This document shows positions 38,252 to 51,000 of a stretch of DNA of 64,000 nt, one piece after another. Source of the DNA: Auanema rhodensis (Eukaryota; Nematoda; Chromadorea; Rhabditida; Rhabditidae); NCBI GenBank assembly GCA_964057225.1, contig OZ059899.1:3596001-3660000 (forward strand), in the 5' to 3' direction. Made by a program: the position numbers and the translations under genes. The notes below the pieces were generated by a model. It saw only the letters and a program-made list of their open reading frames with translations, searched no databases and had not been told where the DNA came from. Numbering within the stretch: position 1 is the stretch's first letter; the number at the start of each line of letters is the position of its first letter.

Positions 38252-41059
38252 GCACCGAGATATCAACTGATATAAGTTCACACATATATACCCGATTTTC
38301 ACCCTGAAGAATTAATTTTTTCGTTGAATAACCTTGTCCATCGTCTTTGCCTTGAAAAATGGAATCTTAAAACATCTACTTTTTGCTAAATTATTTTGAA
38401 ATTTTTCGAAAAAATTTTTGTCAAAATGTTTTTGGAAGCAATGTTGAGTGTACATGGAAACTCAACATACACTAATGCATAATTTTTCAAACGATCATAA
38501 CTAATTATTGTATTAAGCGTTTCTCAATGTAGTATAGTGCATTCGATGCGGATTTTTAAGCTTCGTCGATCTGTGTTATCAGATTTGCGCTAGCTTAAAA
38601 ATGCACCGAGATATCAACTGATATAAGTTCACACTTATATCCTCGATTTTCACCCTGAAGAATTAATTTTTTCGTTGAATAACCTTGTCCAGCGTTTTTG
38701 CCTTGAAAAATGGAATCTTAAAACATCTACTTTTTGCTAAATTATTTTGAAATTTTTCGAAAAAATTTTTGTCAAAATGTTTTTGGAAGCAATGTTGAGT
38801 GTACATGGAAACTCAACATACACTAATGCATCATTTTTCAAACGATCATAACTAATTTTTGTATTAAGCGTTTCTCAATGTAGTATAGTGCATTCGATGC
38901 GGATATTCAAGCTGCGTCGATCTGTGTTATCAGATTTGCGCTAGCTTAAAAATGCACCGAGATATCAACTGATATAAGTTCACACATATATACCCGATTT
39001 TCACCCTGAAGAATTAATTTTTTCGTTGAATAACCTTGTCCATCGTCTTTGCCTTGAAAAATGGAATCTAAAAGCTTCTACTTTTTGCTAAATTATCTTG
39101 AAATTTTTCGAAAAAATTTTTGTCAAAATGTTTTTGGAAGCAATGTTGAGTGTACATGGAAACTCAACATACACTAATGCATCATTTTTCAAACGATCAT
39201 AACTAATTTTTGTATTAAGCGTTTCTCAATGTAGTATAGTGCATTCGATGCGGATTTTCAAGCTGCGTCGATCTGTGTTATCAGATTTGCGCTAGCTTAA
39301 AAATGCACCGAGATATCAACTGATATAAGTTCACACATATATACCCGATTTTCACCCTGAAGAATTAATTTTTTCGTTGAATAACCTTGTCCATCGTCTT
39401 TGCCTTGAAAAATGGAATCTTAAAACATCTACTTTTTGCTAAATTATTTTGAAATTTTTCGAAAAAATTTTTGTCAAAATGTTTTTGGAAGCAATGTTGA
39501 GTGTACATGGAAACTCAACATACACTAATGCATAATTTTTCAAACGATCATAACTAATTATTGTATTAAGCGTTTCTCAATGTAGTATAGTGCATTCGAT
39601 GCGGATTTTTAAGCTTCGTCGATCTGTGTTATCAGATTTGCGCTAGCTTAAAAATGCACCGAGATATCAACTGATATAAGTTCACACTTATATCCTCGAT
39701 TTTCACCCTGAAGAATTAATTTTTTCGTTGAATAACCTTGTCCAGCGTTTTTGCCTTGAAAAATGGAATCTTAAAACATCTACTTTTTGCTAAATTATTT
39801 TGAAATTTTTCGAAAAAATTTTTGTCAAAATGTTTTTGGAAGCAATGTTGAGTGTACATGGAAACTCAACATACACTAATGCATCATTTTTCAAACGATC
39901 ATAACTAATTTTTGTATTAAGCGTTTCTCAATGTAGTATAGTGCATTCGATGCGGATTTTCAAGCTGCGTCGATCTGTGTTATCAGATTTGCGCTAGCTT
40001 AAAAATGCACCGAGATATCAACTGATATAAGTTCACACATATATACCCGATTTTCACCCTGAAGAATTAATTTTTTCGTTGAATAACCTTGTCCATCGTC
40101 TTTGCCTTGAAAAATGGAATCTAAAAGCTTCTACTTTTTGCTAAATTATCTTGAAATTTTTCGAAAAAATTTTTGTCAAAATGTTTTTGGAAGCAATGTT
40201 GAGTGTACATGGAAACTCAACATACACTAATGCATCATTTTTCAAACGATCATAACTAATTTTTGTATTAAGCGTTTCTCAATGTAGTATAGTGCATTCG
40301 ATGCGGATTTTCAAGCTGCGTCGATCTGTGTTATCAGATTTGCGCTAGCTTAAAAATGCACCGAGATATCAACTGATATAAGTTCACACATATATACCCG
40401 ATTTTCACCCTGAAGAATTAATTTTTTCGTTGAATAACCTTGTCCATCGTCTTTGCCTTGAAAAATGGAATCTTAAAACATCTACTTTTTGCTAAATTAT
40501 TTTGAAATTTTTCGAAAAAATTTTTGTCAAAATGTTTTTGGAAGCAATGTTGAGTGTACATGGAAACTCAACATACACTAATGCATAATTTTTCAAACGA
40601 TCATAACTAATTATTGTATTAAGCGTTTCTCAATGTAGTATAGTGCATTCGATGCGGATTTTTAAGCTTCGTCGATCTGTGTTATCAGATTTGCGCTAGC
40701 TTAAAAATGCACCGAGATATCAACTGATATAAGTTCACACTTATATCCTCGATTTTCACCCTGAAGAATTAATTTTTTCGTTGAATAACCTTGTCCAGCG
40801 TTTTTGCCTTGAAAAATGGAATCTTAAAACATCTACTTTTTGCTAAATTATTTTGAAATTTTTCGAAAAAATTTTTGTCAAAATGTTTTTGGAAGCAATG
40901 TTGAGTGTACATGGAAACTCAACATACACTAATGCATCATTTTTCAAACGATCATAACTAATTTTTGTATTAAGCGTTTCTCAATATAGTATAGTGCATT
41001 CGATGCGGATTTTCAAGCTGCGTCGATCTGTGTTATCAGATTTGCGGTAGCTTAAAAAT
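38252..41059. repeat. Trimer HOR U-V-h (M110-M117)
   Basis: The order U-V-h-U-V-h-U-V has a period of 1,053 bp. U carries GCATAATT, AATTATTG and TTTAAGCTTCG; V carries GTCCAGCGTTTTTGCC; h carries AAAAGCTTCT. The last V (M117) gains 278A (CAATATAG) and 339G (GCGGTAGC), marks of the following HOR, so the boundary between the two HORs lies inside M117. M111 has a private GGATATTC. Confidence 0.88.
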
Positions 41060-44000
41060 GCACCGAGATATCAACTGATATAAGTTCACACATATATACC
41101 CGATTTTCACCCTGAAGAATTAATTTTTTCGTTGAATAACCTTGTCCATCGTCTTTGCCTTGAAAAAAGGAATCTAAAAACATCTACTTTTTGCTAAATT
41201 ATCTTGAAATTTTTCGAAAAAATTTTTGTCAAAATGTTTTTGGAAGCAATGTTGAGTGTACATGGAAACTCAACATACACTAATGCATCATTTTTCAAAC
41301 GATCATAACTAATTTTTGTATTAAGCGTTTCTCAATGTAGTATAGTGCATTCGATGCGGATTTTCAAGCTGCGTCGATCTGTGTTATCTGATTTGCGCTA
41401 GCTTAAAAATGCACCGAGATATCAACTGATATAAGTTCACACATATATACCCGATTTTCACCCTGAAGAATTAATTTTTTCGTTGAATAACATTGTCCAT
41501 CGTCTTTGCCTTGAAAAAAGGAATCTAAAAACACCTACTTTTTGCTAAATTATCTTGAAATTTTTCGAAAAAATTTTTGTCAAAATGTTTTTGGAAGCAA
41601 TGTTCAGTGTACATGGAAACTCAACATACACTAATGCATCATTTTTCAAACGATCATAACTAATTTTTGTATTAAGCGTTTCTCAATGTAGTATAGTGCA
41701 TTCGATGCGGATTTTTAAGCTGCGTCGATCTGTGTTATCAGATTTGCGCTAGCTTAAAAATGCACCGAGATATCAACTGATATAAGTTCACACATATATA
41801 CCCGATTTTCACCCTGAAGAATTAATTTTTTCGTTTAATAACCTTGTCCATCGTCTTTGCCTTGAAAAATGGAATCTAAAAGCTTCTACTTTTTGCTAAA
41901 TTATCTTGAAATTTTTCGAAAAAATTTTTGTCAAAATGTTTTTGGAAGCAATGTTGAGTGTACATGGAAACTCAACATACACTAATGCATCATTTTTCAA
42001 ACGATCATAACTAATTTTTGTATTAAGCGTTTCTCAATATAGTATAGTGCATTCGATGCGGATTTTCAAGCTGCGTCGATCTGTGTTATCAGATTTGCGG
42101 TAGCTTAAAAATGCACCGAGATATCAACTGATATAAGTTCACACATATATACCCGATTTTCACCCTGAAGAATTAATTTTTTCGTTGAATAACCTTGTCC
42201 ATCGTCTTTGCCTTGAAAAAAGGAATCTAAAAACATCTACTTTTTGCTAAATTATCTTGAAATTTTTCGAAAAAATTTTTGTCAAAATGTTTTTGGAAGC
42301 AATGTTGAGTGTACATGGAAACTCAACATACACTAATGCATCATTTTTCAAACGATCATAACTAATTTTTGTATTAAGCGTTTCTCAATATAGTATAGTG
42401 CATTCGATGCGGATTTTCAAGCTGCGTCGATCTGTGTTATCAGATTTGCGGTAGCTTAAAAATGCACCGAGATATCAACTGATATAAGTTCACACATATA
42501 TACCCGATTTTCACCCTGAAGAATTAATTTTTTCGTTGAATAACCTTGTCAATCGTCTTTGCCTTGAAAAAAGGAATCTAAAAACATCTACTTTTTGCTA
42601 AATTATCTTGAAATTTTTCGAAAAAATTTTTGTCAAAATGTTTTTGGAAGCAATGTTGAGTGTACATGGAAACTCAACATACACTAATGCATCATTTTTC
42701 AAACGATCATAACTAATTTTTGTATTAAGCGTTTCTCAATGTAGTATAGTGCATTCGATGCGGATTTTCAAGCTGCGTCGATCTGTGTTATCAGATTTGC
42801 GCTAGCTTAAAAATGCACCGAGATATCAACTGATATAAGTTCACACATATATACCCGATTTTCACCCTGAAGAATTAATTTTTTCGTTGAATAACCTTGT
42901 CCATCGTCTTTGCCTTGAAAAAAGGAATCTAAAAACATCTACTTTTTGCTAAATTATCTTGAAATTTTTCGAAAAAATTTTTGTCAAAATGTTTTTGGAA
43001 GCAATGTTGAGTGTACATGGAAACTCAACATACACTAATGCATCATTTTTCAAACGATCATAACTAATTTTTGTATTAAGCGTTTCTCAATGTAGTATAG
43101 TGCATTCGATGCGGATTTTCAAGCTGCGTCGATCTGTGTTATCTGATTTGCGCTAGCTTAAAAATGCACCGAGATATCAACTGATATAAGTTCACACATA
43201 TATACCCGATTTTCACCCTGAAGAATTAATTTTTTCGTTGAATAACATTGTCCATCGTCTTTGCCTTGAAAAAAGGAATCTAAAAACACCTACTTTTTGC
43301 TAAATTATCTTGAAATTTTTCGAAAAAATTTTTGTCAAAATGTTTTTGGAAGCAATGTTCAGTGTACATGGAAACTCAACATACACTAATGCATCATTTT
43401 TCAAACGATCATAACTAATTTTTGTATTAAGCGTTTCTCAATGTAGTATAGTGCATTCGATGCGGATTTTTAAGCTGCGTCGATCTGTGTTATCAGATTT
43501 GCGCTAGCTTAAAAATGCACCGAGATATCAACTGATATAAGTTCACACATATATACCCGATTTTCACCCTGAAGAATTAATTTTTTCGTTTAATAACCTT
43601 GTCCATCGTCTTTGCCTTGAAAAATGGAATCTAAAAGCTTCTACTTTTTGCTAAATTATCTTGAAATTTTTCGAAAAAATTTTTGTCAAAATGTTTTTGG
43701 AAGCAATGTTGAGTGTACATGGAAACTCAACATACACTAATGCATCATTTTTCAAACGATCATAACTAATTTTTGTATTAAGCGTTTCTCAATATAGTAT
43801 AGTGCATTCGATGCGGATTTTCAAGCTGCGTCGATCTGTGTTATCAGATTTGCGGTAGCTTAAAAATGCACCGAGATATCAACTGATATAAGTTCACACA
43901 TATATACCCGATTTTCACCCTGAAGAATTAATTTTTTCGTTGAATAACCTTGTCCATCGTCTTTGCCTTGAAAAAAGGAATCTAAAAACATCTACTTTTT

Positions 44001-47000
44001 GCTAAATTATCTTGAAATTTTTCGAAAAAATTTTTGTCAAAATGTTTTTGGAAGCAATGTTGAGTGTACATGGAAACTCAACATACACTAATGCATCATT
44101 TTTCAAACGATCATAACTAATTTTTGTATTAAGCGTTTCTCAATGTAGTATAGTGCATTCGATGCGGATTTTCAAGCTGCGTCGATCTGTGTTATCTGAT
44201 TTGCGCTAGCTTAAAAATGCACCGAGATATCAACTGATATAAGTTCACACATATATACCCGATTTTCACCCTGAAGAATTAATTTTTTCGTTGAATAACA
44301 TTGTCCATCGTCTTTGCCTTGAAAAATGGAATCTTAAAACATCTACTTTTTGCTAAATTATTTCGAAATTTTTCGAAAAAATTTTTGTCAAAATGTTTTT
44401 GGAAGCAATGTTGAGTGTACATGGAAACTCAACATACACTAATGCATCATTTTTCAAACGATCATAACTAATTTTTGTATTAAGCGTTTCTCAATGTAGT
44501 ATAGTGCATTCGATGCGGATTTTTAAGCTGCGTCGATCTGTGTTATCAGATTTGCGCTAGCTTAAAAATGCACCGAGATATCAACTGATATAAGTTCACA
44601 CATATATACCCGATTTTCACCCTGAAGAATTAATTTTTTCGTTTAATAACCTTGTCCATCGTCTTTGCCTTGAAAAATGGAATCTAAAAGCTTCTACTTT
44701 TTGCTAAATTATCTTGAAATTTTTCGAAAAAATTTTTGTCAAAATGTTTTTGGAAGCAATGTTGAGTGTACATGGAAACTCAACATACACTAATGCATCA
44801 TTTTTCAAACGATCATAACTAATTTTTGTATTAAGCGTTTCTCAATATAGTATAGTGCATTCGATGCGGATTTTCAAGCTGCGTCGATCTGTGTTATCAG
44901 ATTTGCGGTAGCTTAAAAATGCACCGAGATATCAACTGATATAAGTTCACACATATATACCCGATTTTCACCCTGAAGAATTAATTTTTTCGTTGAATAA
45001 CCTTGTCCATCGTCTTTGCCTTGAAAAAAGGAATCTAAAAACATCTACTTTTTGCTAAATTATCTTGAAATTTTTCGAAAAAATTTTTGTCAAAATGTTT
45101 TTGGAAGCAATGTTGAGTGTACATGGAAACTCAACATACACTAATGCATCATTTTTCAAACGATCATAACTAATTTTTGTATTAAGCGTTTCTCAATGTA
45201 GTATAGTGCATTCGATGCGGATTTTCAAGCTGCGTCGATCTGTGTGATCTGATTTGCGCTAGCTTAAAAATGCACCGAGATATCAACTGATATAAGTTCA
45301 CACATATATACCCGATTTTCACCCTGAAGAATTAATTTTTTCGTTGAATAACATTGTCCATCGTCTTTGCCTTGAAAAATGGAATCTTAAAACATCTACT
45401 TTTTGCTAAATTATTTTGAAATTTTTCGAAAAAATTTTTGTCAAAATGTTTTTGGAAGCAATGTTGAGTGTACATGGAAACTCAACATACACTAATGCAT
45501 CATTTTTCAAACGATCATAACTAATTTTTGTATTAAGCGTTTCTCAATGTAGTATAGTGCATTCGATGCGGATTTTTAAGCTGCGTCGATCTGTGTTATC
45601 AGATTTGCGCTAGCTTAAAAATGCACCGAGATATCAACTGATATAAGTTCACACATATATACCCGATTTTCACCCTGAAGAATTAATTTTTTCGTTTAAT
45701 AACCTTGTCCATCGTCTTTGCCTTGAAAAATGGAATCTAAAAGCTTCTACTTTTTGCTAAATTATCTTGAAATTTTTCGAAAAAATTTTTGTCAAAATGT
45801 TTTTGGAAGCAATGTTGAGTGTACATGGAAACTCAACATACACTAATGCATCATTTTTCAAACGATCATAACTAATTTTTGTATTAAGCGTTTCTCAATA
45901 TAGTATAGTGCATTCGATGCGGATTTTCAAGCTGCGTCGATCTGTGTTATCAGATTTGCGGTAGCTTAAAAATGCACCGAGATATCAACTGATATAAGTT
46001 CACACATATATACCCGATTTTCACCCTGAAGAATTAATTTTTTCGTTGAATAACCTTGTCCATCGTCTTTGCCTTGAAAAAAGGAATCTAAAAACATCTA
46101 CTTTTTGCTAAATTATCTTGAAATTTTTCGAAAACATTTTTGTCAAAATGTTTTTGGAAGCAATGTTGAGTGTACATGGAAACTCAACATACACTAATGC
46201 ATCATTTTTCAAACGATCATAACTAATTTTTGTATTAAGCGTTTCTCAATGTAGTATAGTGCATTCGATGCGGATTTTCAAGCTGCGTCGATCTGTGTTA
46301 TCTGATTTGCGCTAGCTTAAAAATGCACCGAGATATCAACTGATATAAGTTCACACATATATACCCGATTTTCACCCTGAAGAATTAATTTTTTCGTTGA
46401 ATAACATTGTCCATCGTCTTTGCCTTGAAAAAAGGAATCTAAAAACATCTACTTTTTGCTAAATTATCTTGAAATTTTTCGAAAAAATTTTTGTCAAAAT
46501 GTTTTTGGAAGCAATGTTCAGTGTACATGGAAACTCAACATACACTAATGCATCATTTTTCAATTGATCATAACTAATTTTTGTATTAAGCGTTTCTCAA
46601 TGTAGTATAGTGCATTCGATGCGGATTTTTAAGCTGCGTCGATCTGTGTTATCAGATTTGCGCTAGCTTAAAAATGCACCGAGATATCAACTGATATAAG
46701 TTCACACATATATACCCGATTTTCACCCTGAAGAATTAATTTTTTCGTTTAATAACCTTGTCCATCGTCTTTGCCTTGAAAAATGGAATCTAAAAGCTTC
46801 TACTTTTTGCTAAATTATCTTGAAATTTTTCGAAAAAATTTTTGTCAAAATGTTTTTGGAAGCAATGTTGAGTGTACATGGAAACTCAACATACACTAAT
46901 GCATCATTTTTCAAACGATCATAACTAATTTTTGTATTAAGCGTTTCTCAATGTAGTATAGTGCATTCGATGCGGATTTTCAAGCTGCGTCGATCTGTGT

Positions 47001-47026
47001 TATCAGATTTGCGCTAGCTTAAAAAT
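41060..47026. repeat. Trimer HOR with W monomer (M118-M134)
   Basis: Five trimers of about 1,053 bp: first member A with 82C,144C,330T (TATCTGATT); second member an X or 117T monomer with 306T; third member W (GTTTAATAAC, AAAAGCTTCT, CAATATAG, GCGGTAGC). They start at 41060, 42815, 43868, 44921 and 45974. Two extra monomers, M121 and M122 (42113-42814), interrupt after the first trimer. The middle slot is X in trimers 1, 2 and 5 (M119, M124, M133) and a 109T/117T type in 3 and 4 (M127, M130). The last W (M134) lacks 278A and 339G. Confidence 0.87.
42113..42814. repeat. Two extra monomers inside the trimer HOR (M121-M122)
   Basis: M121 has the 5' half of the trimer's first member (82C, 109A, 144C) but the 3' marks 278A and 339G of W, so it is chimeric. 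M122 has the first-member 5' half with a private GTCAATCG and lacks 330T. M123 then restarts the normal trimer. Insertion by out-of-register exchange is the simplest explanation. Confidence 0.75.
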
Positions 47027-47377
47027 GCACCGAGATATCAACTGATATAAGTTCACACATATATACCCGATTTTCACCCTGAAGAATTAATTTTTTCGTT
47101 GAATAACATTGTCCATCGTCTTTGCCTTGAAAAAAGGAATCTAAAAACATCTACTTTTTGCTAAATTATTTTGAAATTTTTCGAAAAAATTTTTGTCAAA
47201 ATGTTTTTGGAAGCAATGTTGAGTGTACATGGAAACTCAACATACACTAATGCATCATTTTTCAAACGATCATAACTAATTTTTGTATTAAGCGTTTCTC
47301 AATGTAGTATAGTGCATTCGATGCGGATTTTTAAGCTTCGTCGATCTGTGTTATCAGATTTGCGCTAGCTTAAAAAT

Positions 47378-47726
47378 GCACCGAGATATCAACTGATATA
47401 AGTTCACACTTATATCCTCGATTTTCACCCTGAAGAATTAATTTTTTCGTTGAATAACATTGTCCATCGTCTTTGCCTTGAAAAATGGAATCTTAAAACA
47501 TCTACTTTTTGCTAAATTATTTTGAAATTTTTCGAAAAAATTTTTGTCAAAATGTTTTTGGAAGAAATGTTGAGTGTACATGGAAACTCCATACACTAAT
47601 GCATCATTTTTCAAACGATCATAACTAATTTTTGTATCAAGTGTTTCTCAATGTAGTATAGTGCATTCGATGCGGATTTTTAAGCTGCGTCGATCTGTGT
47701 TATCAGATTTGCGCTAGCTTAAAAAT
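47378..47726. repeat. 349-bp R monomer with AA deletion (M136)
   Basis: The monomer reads GAAACTCCATACAC in place of GAAACTCAACATACAC, losing two bases in the right arm of the dyad. An identical unit occurs at 53694-54042 (M154). The full-length R units M105 and M106 lack the deletion, so it arose once and was then copied with the larger block. Confidence 0.9.
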
Positions 47727-48077
47727 GCACCGAGATATCAACTGATATAAGTTCACACTTATATCCTCGATTTTCACCCTGAAGAATTAATTTTTTCGTT
47801 GAATAACATTGTCTATCGTCTTTGCCTTGAAAAATGGAATCTAAAAACATCTACTTTTTGCTAAATTATTTTGAAATTTTTCGAAAAAATTTTTGTCAAA
47901 ATGTTTTTGGAAGCAATGTTGAGTGTACATGGAAACTCAACATACACTAATGCATCATTTTTCAAACGATCATAACTAATTTTTGTATTAAGCGTTTCTC
48001 AATGTAGTATAGTGCATTCGATGCGGATTTTCAAGCTGCGTCGATCTGTGTTATCAGATTTGCGCTAGCTTAAAAAT

Positions 48078-51000
48078 GCACCGAGATATCAACTGATATA
48101 AGTTCACACATATATACCCGATTTTCACCCTGAAGAATTAATTTTTTCGTTGAATAACCTTGTCCATCGTCTTTGCCTTGAAAAATGGAATCTAAAAGCT
48201 TCTACTTTTTGCTAAATTATCTTGAAATTTTTCGAAAAAATTTTTGTCAAAATGTTTTTGGAAGCAATGTTGAGTGTACATGGAAACTCAACATACACTA
48301 ATGCATCATTTTTCAAACGATCATAACTAATTTTTGTATTAAGCGTTTCTCAATGTAGTATAGTGCATTCGATGCGGATTTTCAAGCTGCGTCGATCTGT
48401 GTTATCAGATTTGCGCTAGCTTAAAAATGCACCGAGATATCAACTGATATAAGTTCACACATATATACCCGATTTTCACCCTGAAGAATTAATTTTTTCG
48501 TTGAATAACATTGTCCATCGTCTTTGCCTTGAAAAAAGGAATCTAAAAACATCTACTTTTTGCTAAATTATTTTGAAATTTTTCGAAAAAATTTTTGTCA
48601 AAATGTTTTTGGAAGCAATGTTCAGTGTACATGGAAACTCAACATACACTAATGCATCATTTTTCAAACGATCATAACTAATTTTTGTATTAAGCGTTTC
48701 TCAATGTAGTATAGTGCATTCGATGCGGATTTTTAAGCTGCGTCGATCTGTGTTATCAGATTTGCGCTAGCTTAAAAATGCACCGAGATATCAACTGATA
48801 TAAGTTCACACATATATCCTCGATTTTCACCCTGAAGAAATACTTTTTTCGTTGAATAACATTGTCTATCGTCTTTGCCTTGAAAAATGGAATCTAAAAA
48901 CATCTACTTTTTGCTAAATTATTTTGAAATTTTTCGAAAAAATTTTTGTCAAAATATTTTTGGAAGCAATGTTGAGTGTACATGGAAACTCAACATACAC
49001 TAATGCATAATTTTTCAAACGATCATAACTAATTTTTGTATTAAGCGTTTCTCAATGTAGTATAGTGCATTCGATGCGGATTTTTAAGCTTCGTCGATCT
49101 GTGTTATCAGATTTGCGCTAGCTTAAAAATGCACCGAGATATCAACTGATATAAGTTCACACTTATATCCTCGATTTTCACCCTGAAGAATTAATTTTTT
49201 CGTTGAATACCATTGTCTATCGTCTTTGCTTTGAAAAATGGAATCTAAAAACATCTACTTTTTGCTAAATTATTTTGAAATTTTTCGAAAAAATTTTTGT
49301 CAAAATGTTTTTGGAAGCAATGTTGAGTGTACATGGAAACTCAACATACACTAATGCATAATTTTTCAAACGATCATAACTAATTTTTGTATTAAGCGTT
49401 TCTCAATGTAGTATAGTGCATTCGATCCGGATTTTTAAGCTGCGTCGATCTGTGTTATCAGATTTGCGCTAGCTTAAAAATGCACCGAGATATCAACTGA
49501 TATAAGTTCACACATATATACCCGATTTTCACCCTGAAGAATTAATTTTTTCGTTGAATAACATTGTCCATCGTCTTTGCCTTGAAAAAAGGAATCTAAA
49601 AACATCTACTTTTTGCTAAATTATCTTGAAATTTTTCGAAAAAATTTTTGTCAAAATGTTTTTGGAAGCAATGTTCAGTGTACATGGAAACTCAACATAC
49701 ACTAATGCATCATTTTTCAAACGATCATAACTAATTTTTGTATTAAGCGTTTCTCAATGTAGTATAGTGCATTCGATGCGGATTTTTAAGCTGCGTCGAT
49801 CTGTGTTATCAGATTTGCGCTAGCTTAAAAATGCACCGAGATATCAACTGATATAAGTTCACACATATATACCCGATTTTCACCCTGAAGAATTAATTTT
49901 TTCGTTGAATAACATTGTCTATCGTCTTTGCCTTGAAAAATGGAATCTAAAAACATCTACTTTTTGCTAAATTATTTTGAAATTTTTCGAAAAAATTTTT
50001 GTCAAAATGTTTTTGGAAGCAATGTTGAGTGTACATGGAAACTCAACATACACTAATGCATCATTTTTCAAACGATCATAACTAATTTTTGTATTAAGCG
50101 TTTCTCAATGTAGTATAGTGCATTCGATGCGGATTTTCAAGCTGCGTCGATCTGTGTTATCAGATTTGCGCTAGCTTAAAAATGCACCGAGATATCAACT
50201 GATATAAGTTCACACATATATACCCGATTTTCACCCTGAAGAATTAATTTTTTCGTTGAATAACCTTGTCCATCGTCTTTGCCTTGAAAAATGGAATCTA
50301 AAAGCTTCTACTTTTTGCTAAATTATCTTGAAATTTTTCGAAAAAATTTTTGTCAAAATGTTTTTGGAAGCAATGTTGAGTGTACATGGAAACTCAACAT
50401 ACACTAATGCATCATTTTTCAAACGATCATAACTAATTTTTGTATTAAGCGTTTCTCAATGTAGTATAGTGCATTCGATGCGGATTTTCAAGCTGCGTCG
50501 ATCTGTGTTATCAGATTTGCGCTAGCTTAAAAATGCACCGAGATATCAACTGATATAAGTTCACACATATATACCCGATTTTCACCCTGAAGAATTAATT
50601 TTTTCGTTGAATAACATTGTCCATCGTCTTTGCCTTGAAAAAAGGAATCTAAAAACATCTACTTTTTGCTAAATTATTTTGAAATTTTTCGAAAAAATTT
50701 TTGTCAAAATGTTTTTGGAAGCAATGTTCAGTGTACATGGAAACTCAACATACACTAATGCATCATTTTTCAAACGATCATAACTAATTTTTGTATTAAG
50801 CGTTTCTCAATGTAGTATAGTGCATTCGATGCGGATTTTTAAGCTGCGTCGATCTGTGTTATCAGATTTGCGCTAGCTTAAAAATGCACCGAGATATCAA
50901 CTGATATAAGTTCACACATATATCCTCGATTTTCACCCTGAAGAAATACTTTTTTCGTTGAATAACATTGTCTATCGTCTTTGCCTTGAAAAATGGAATC

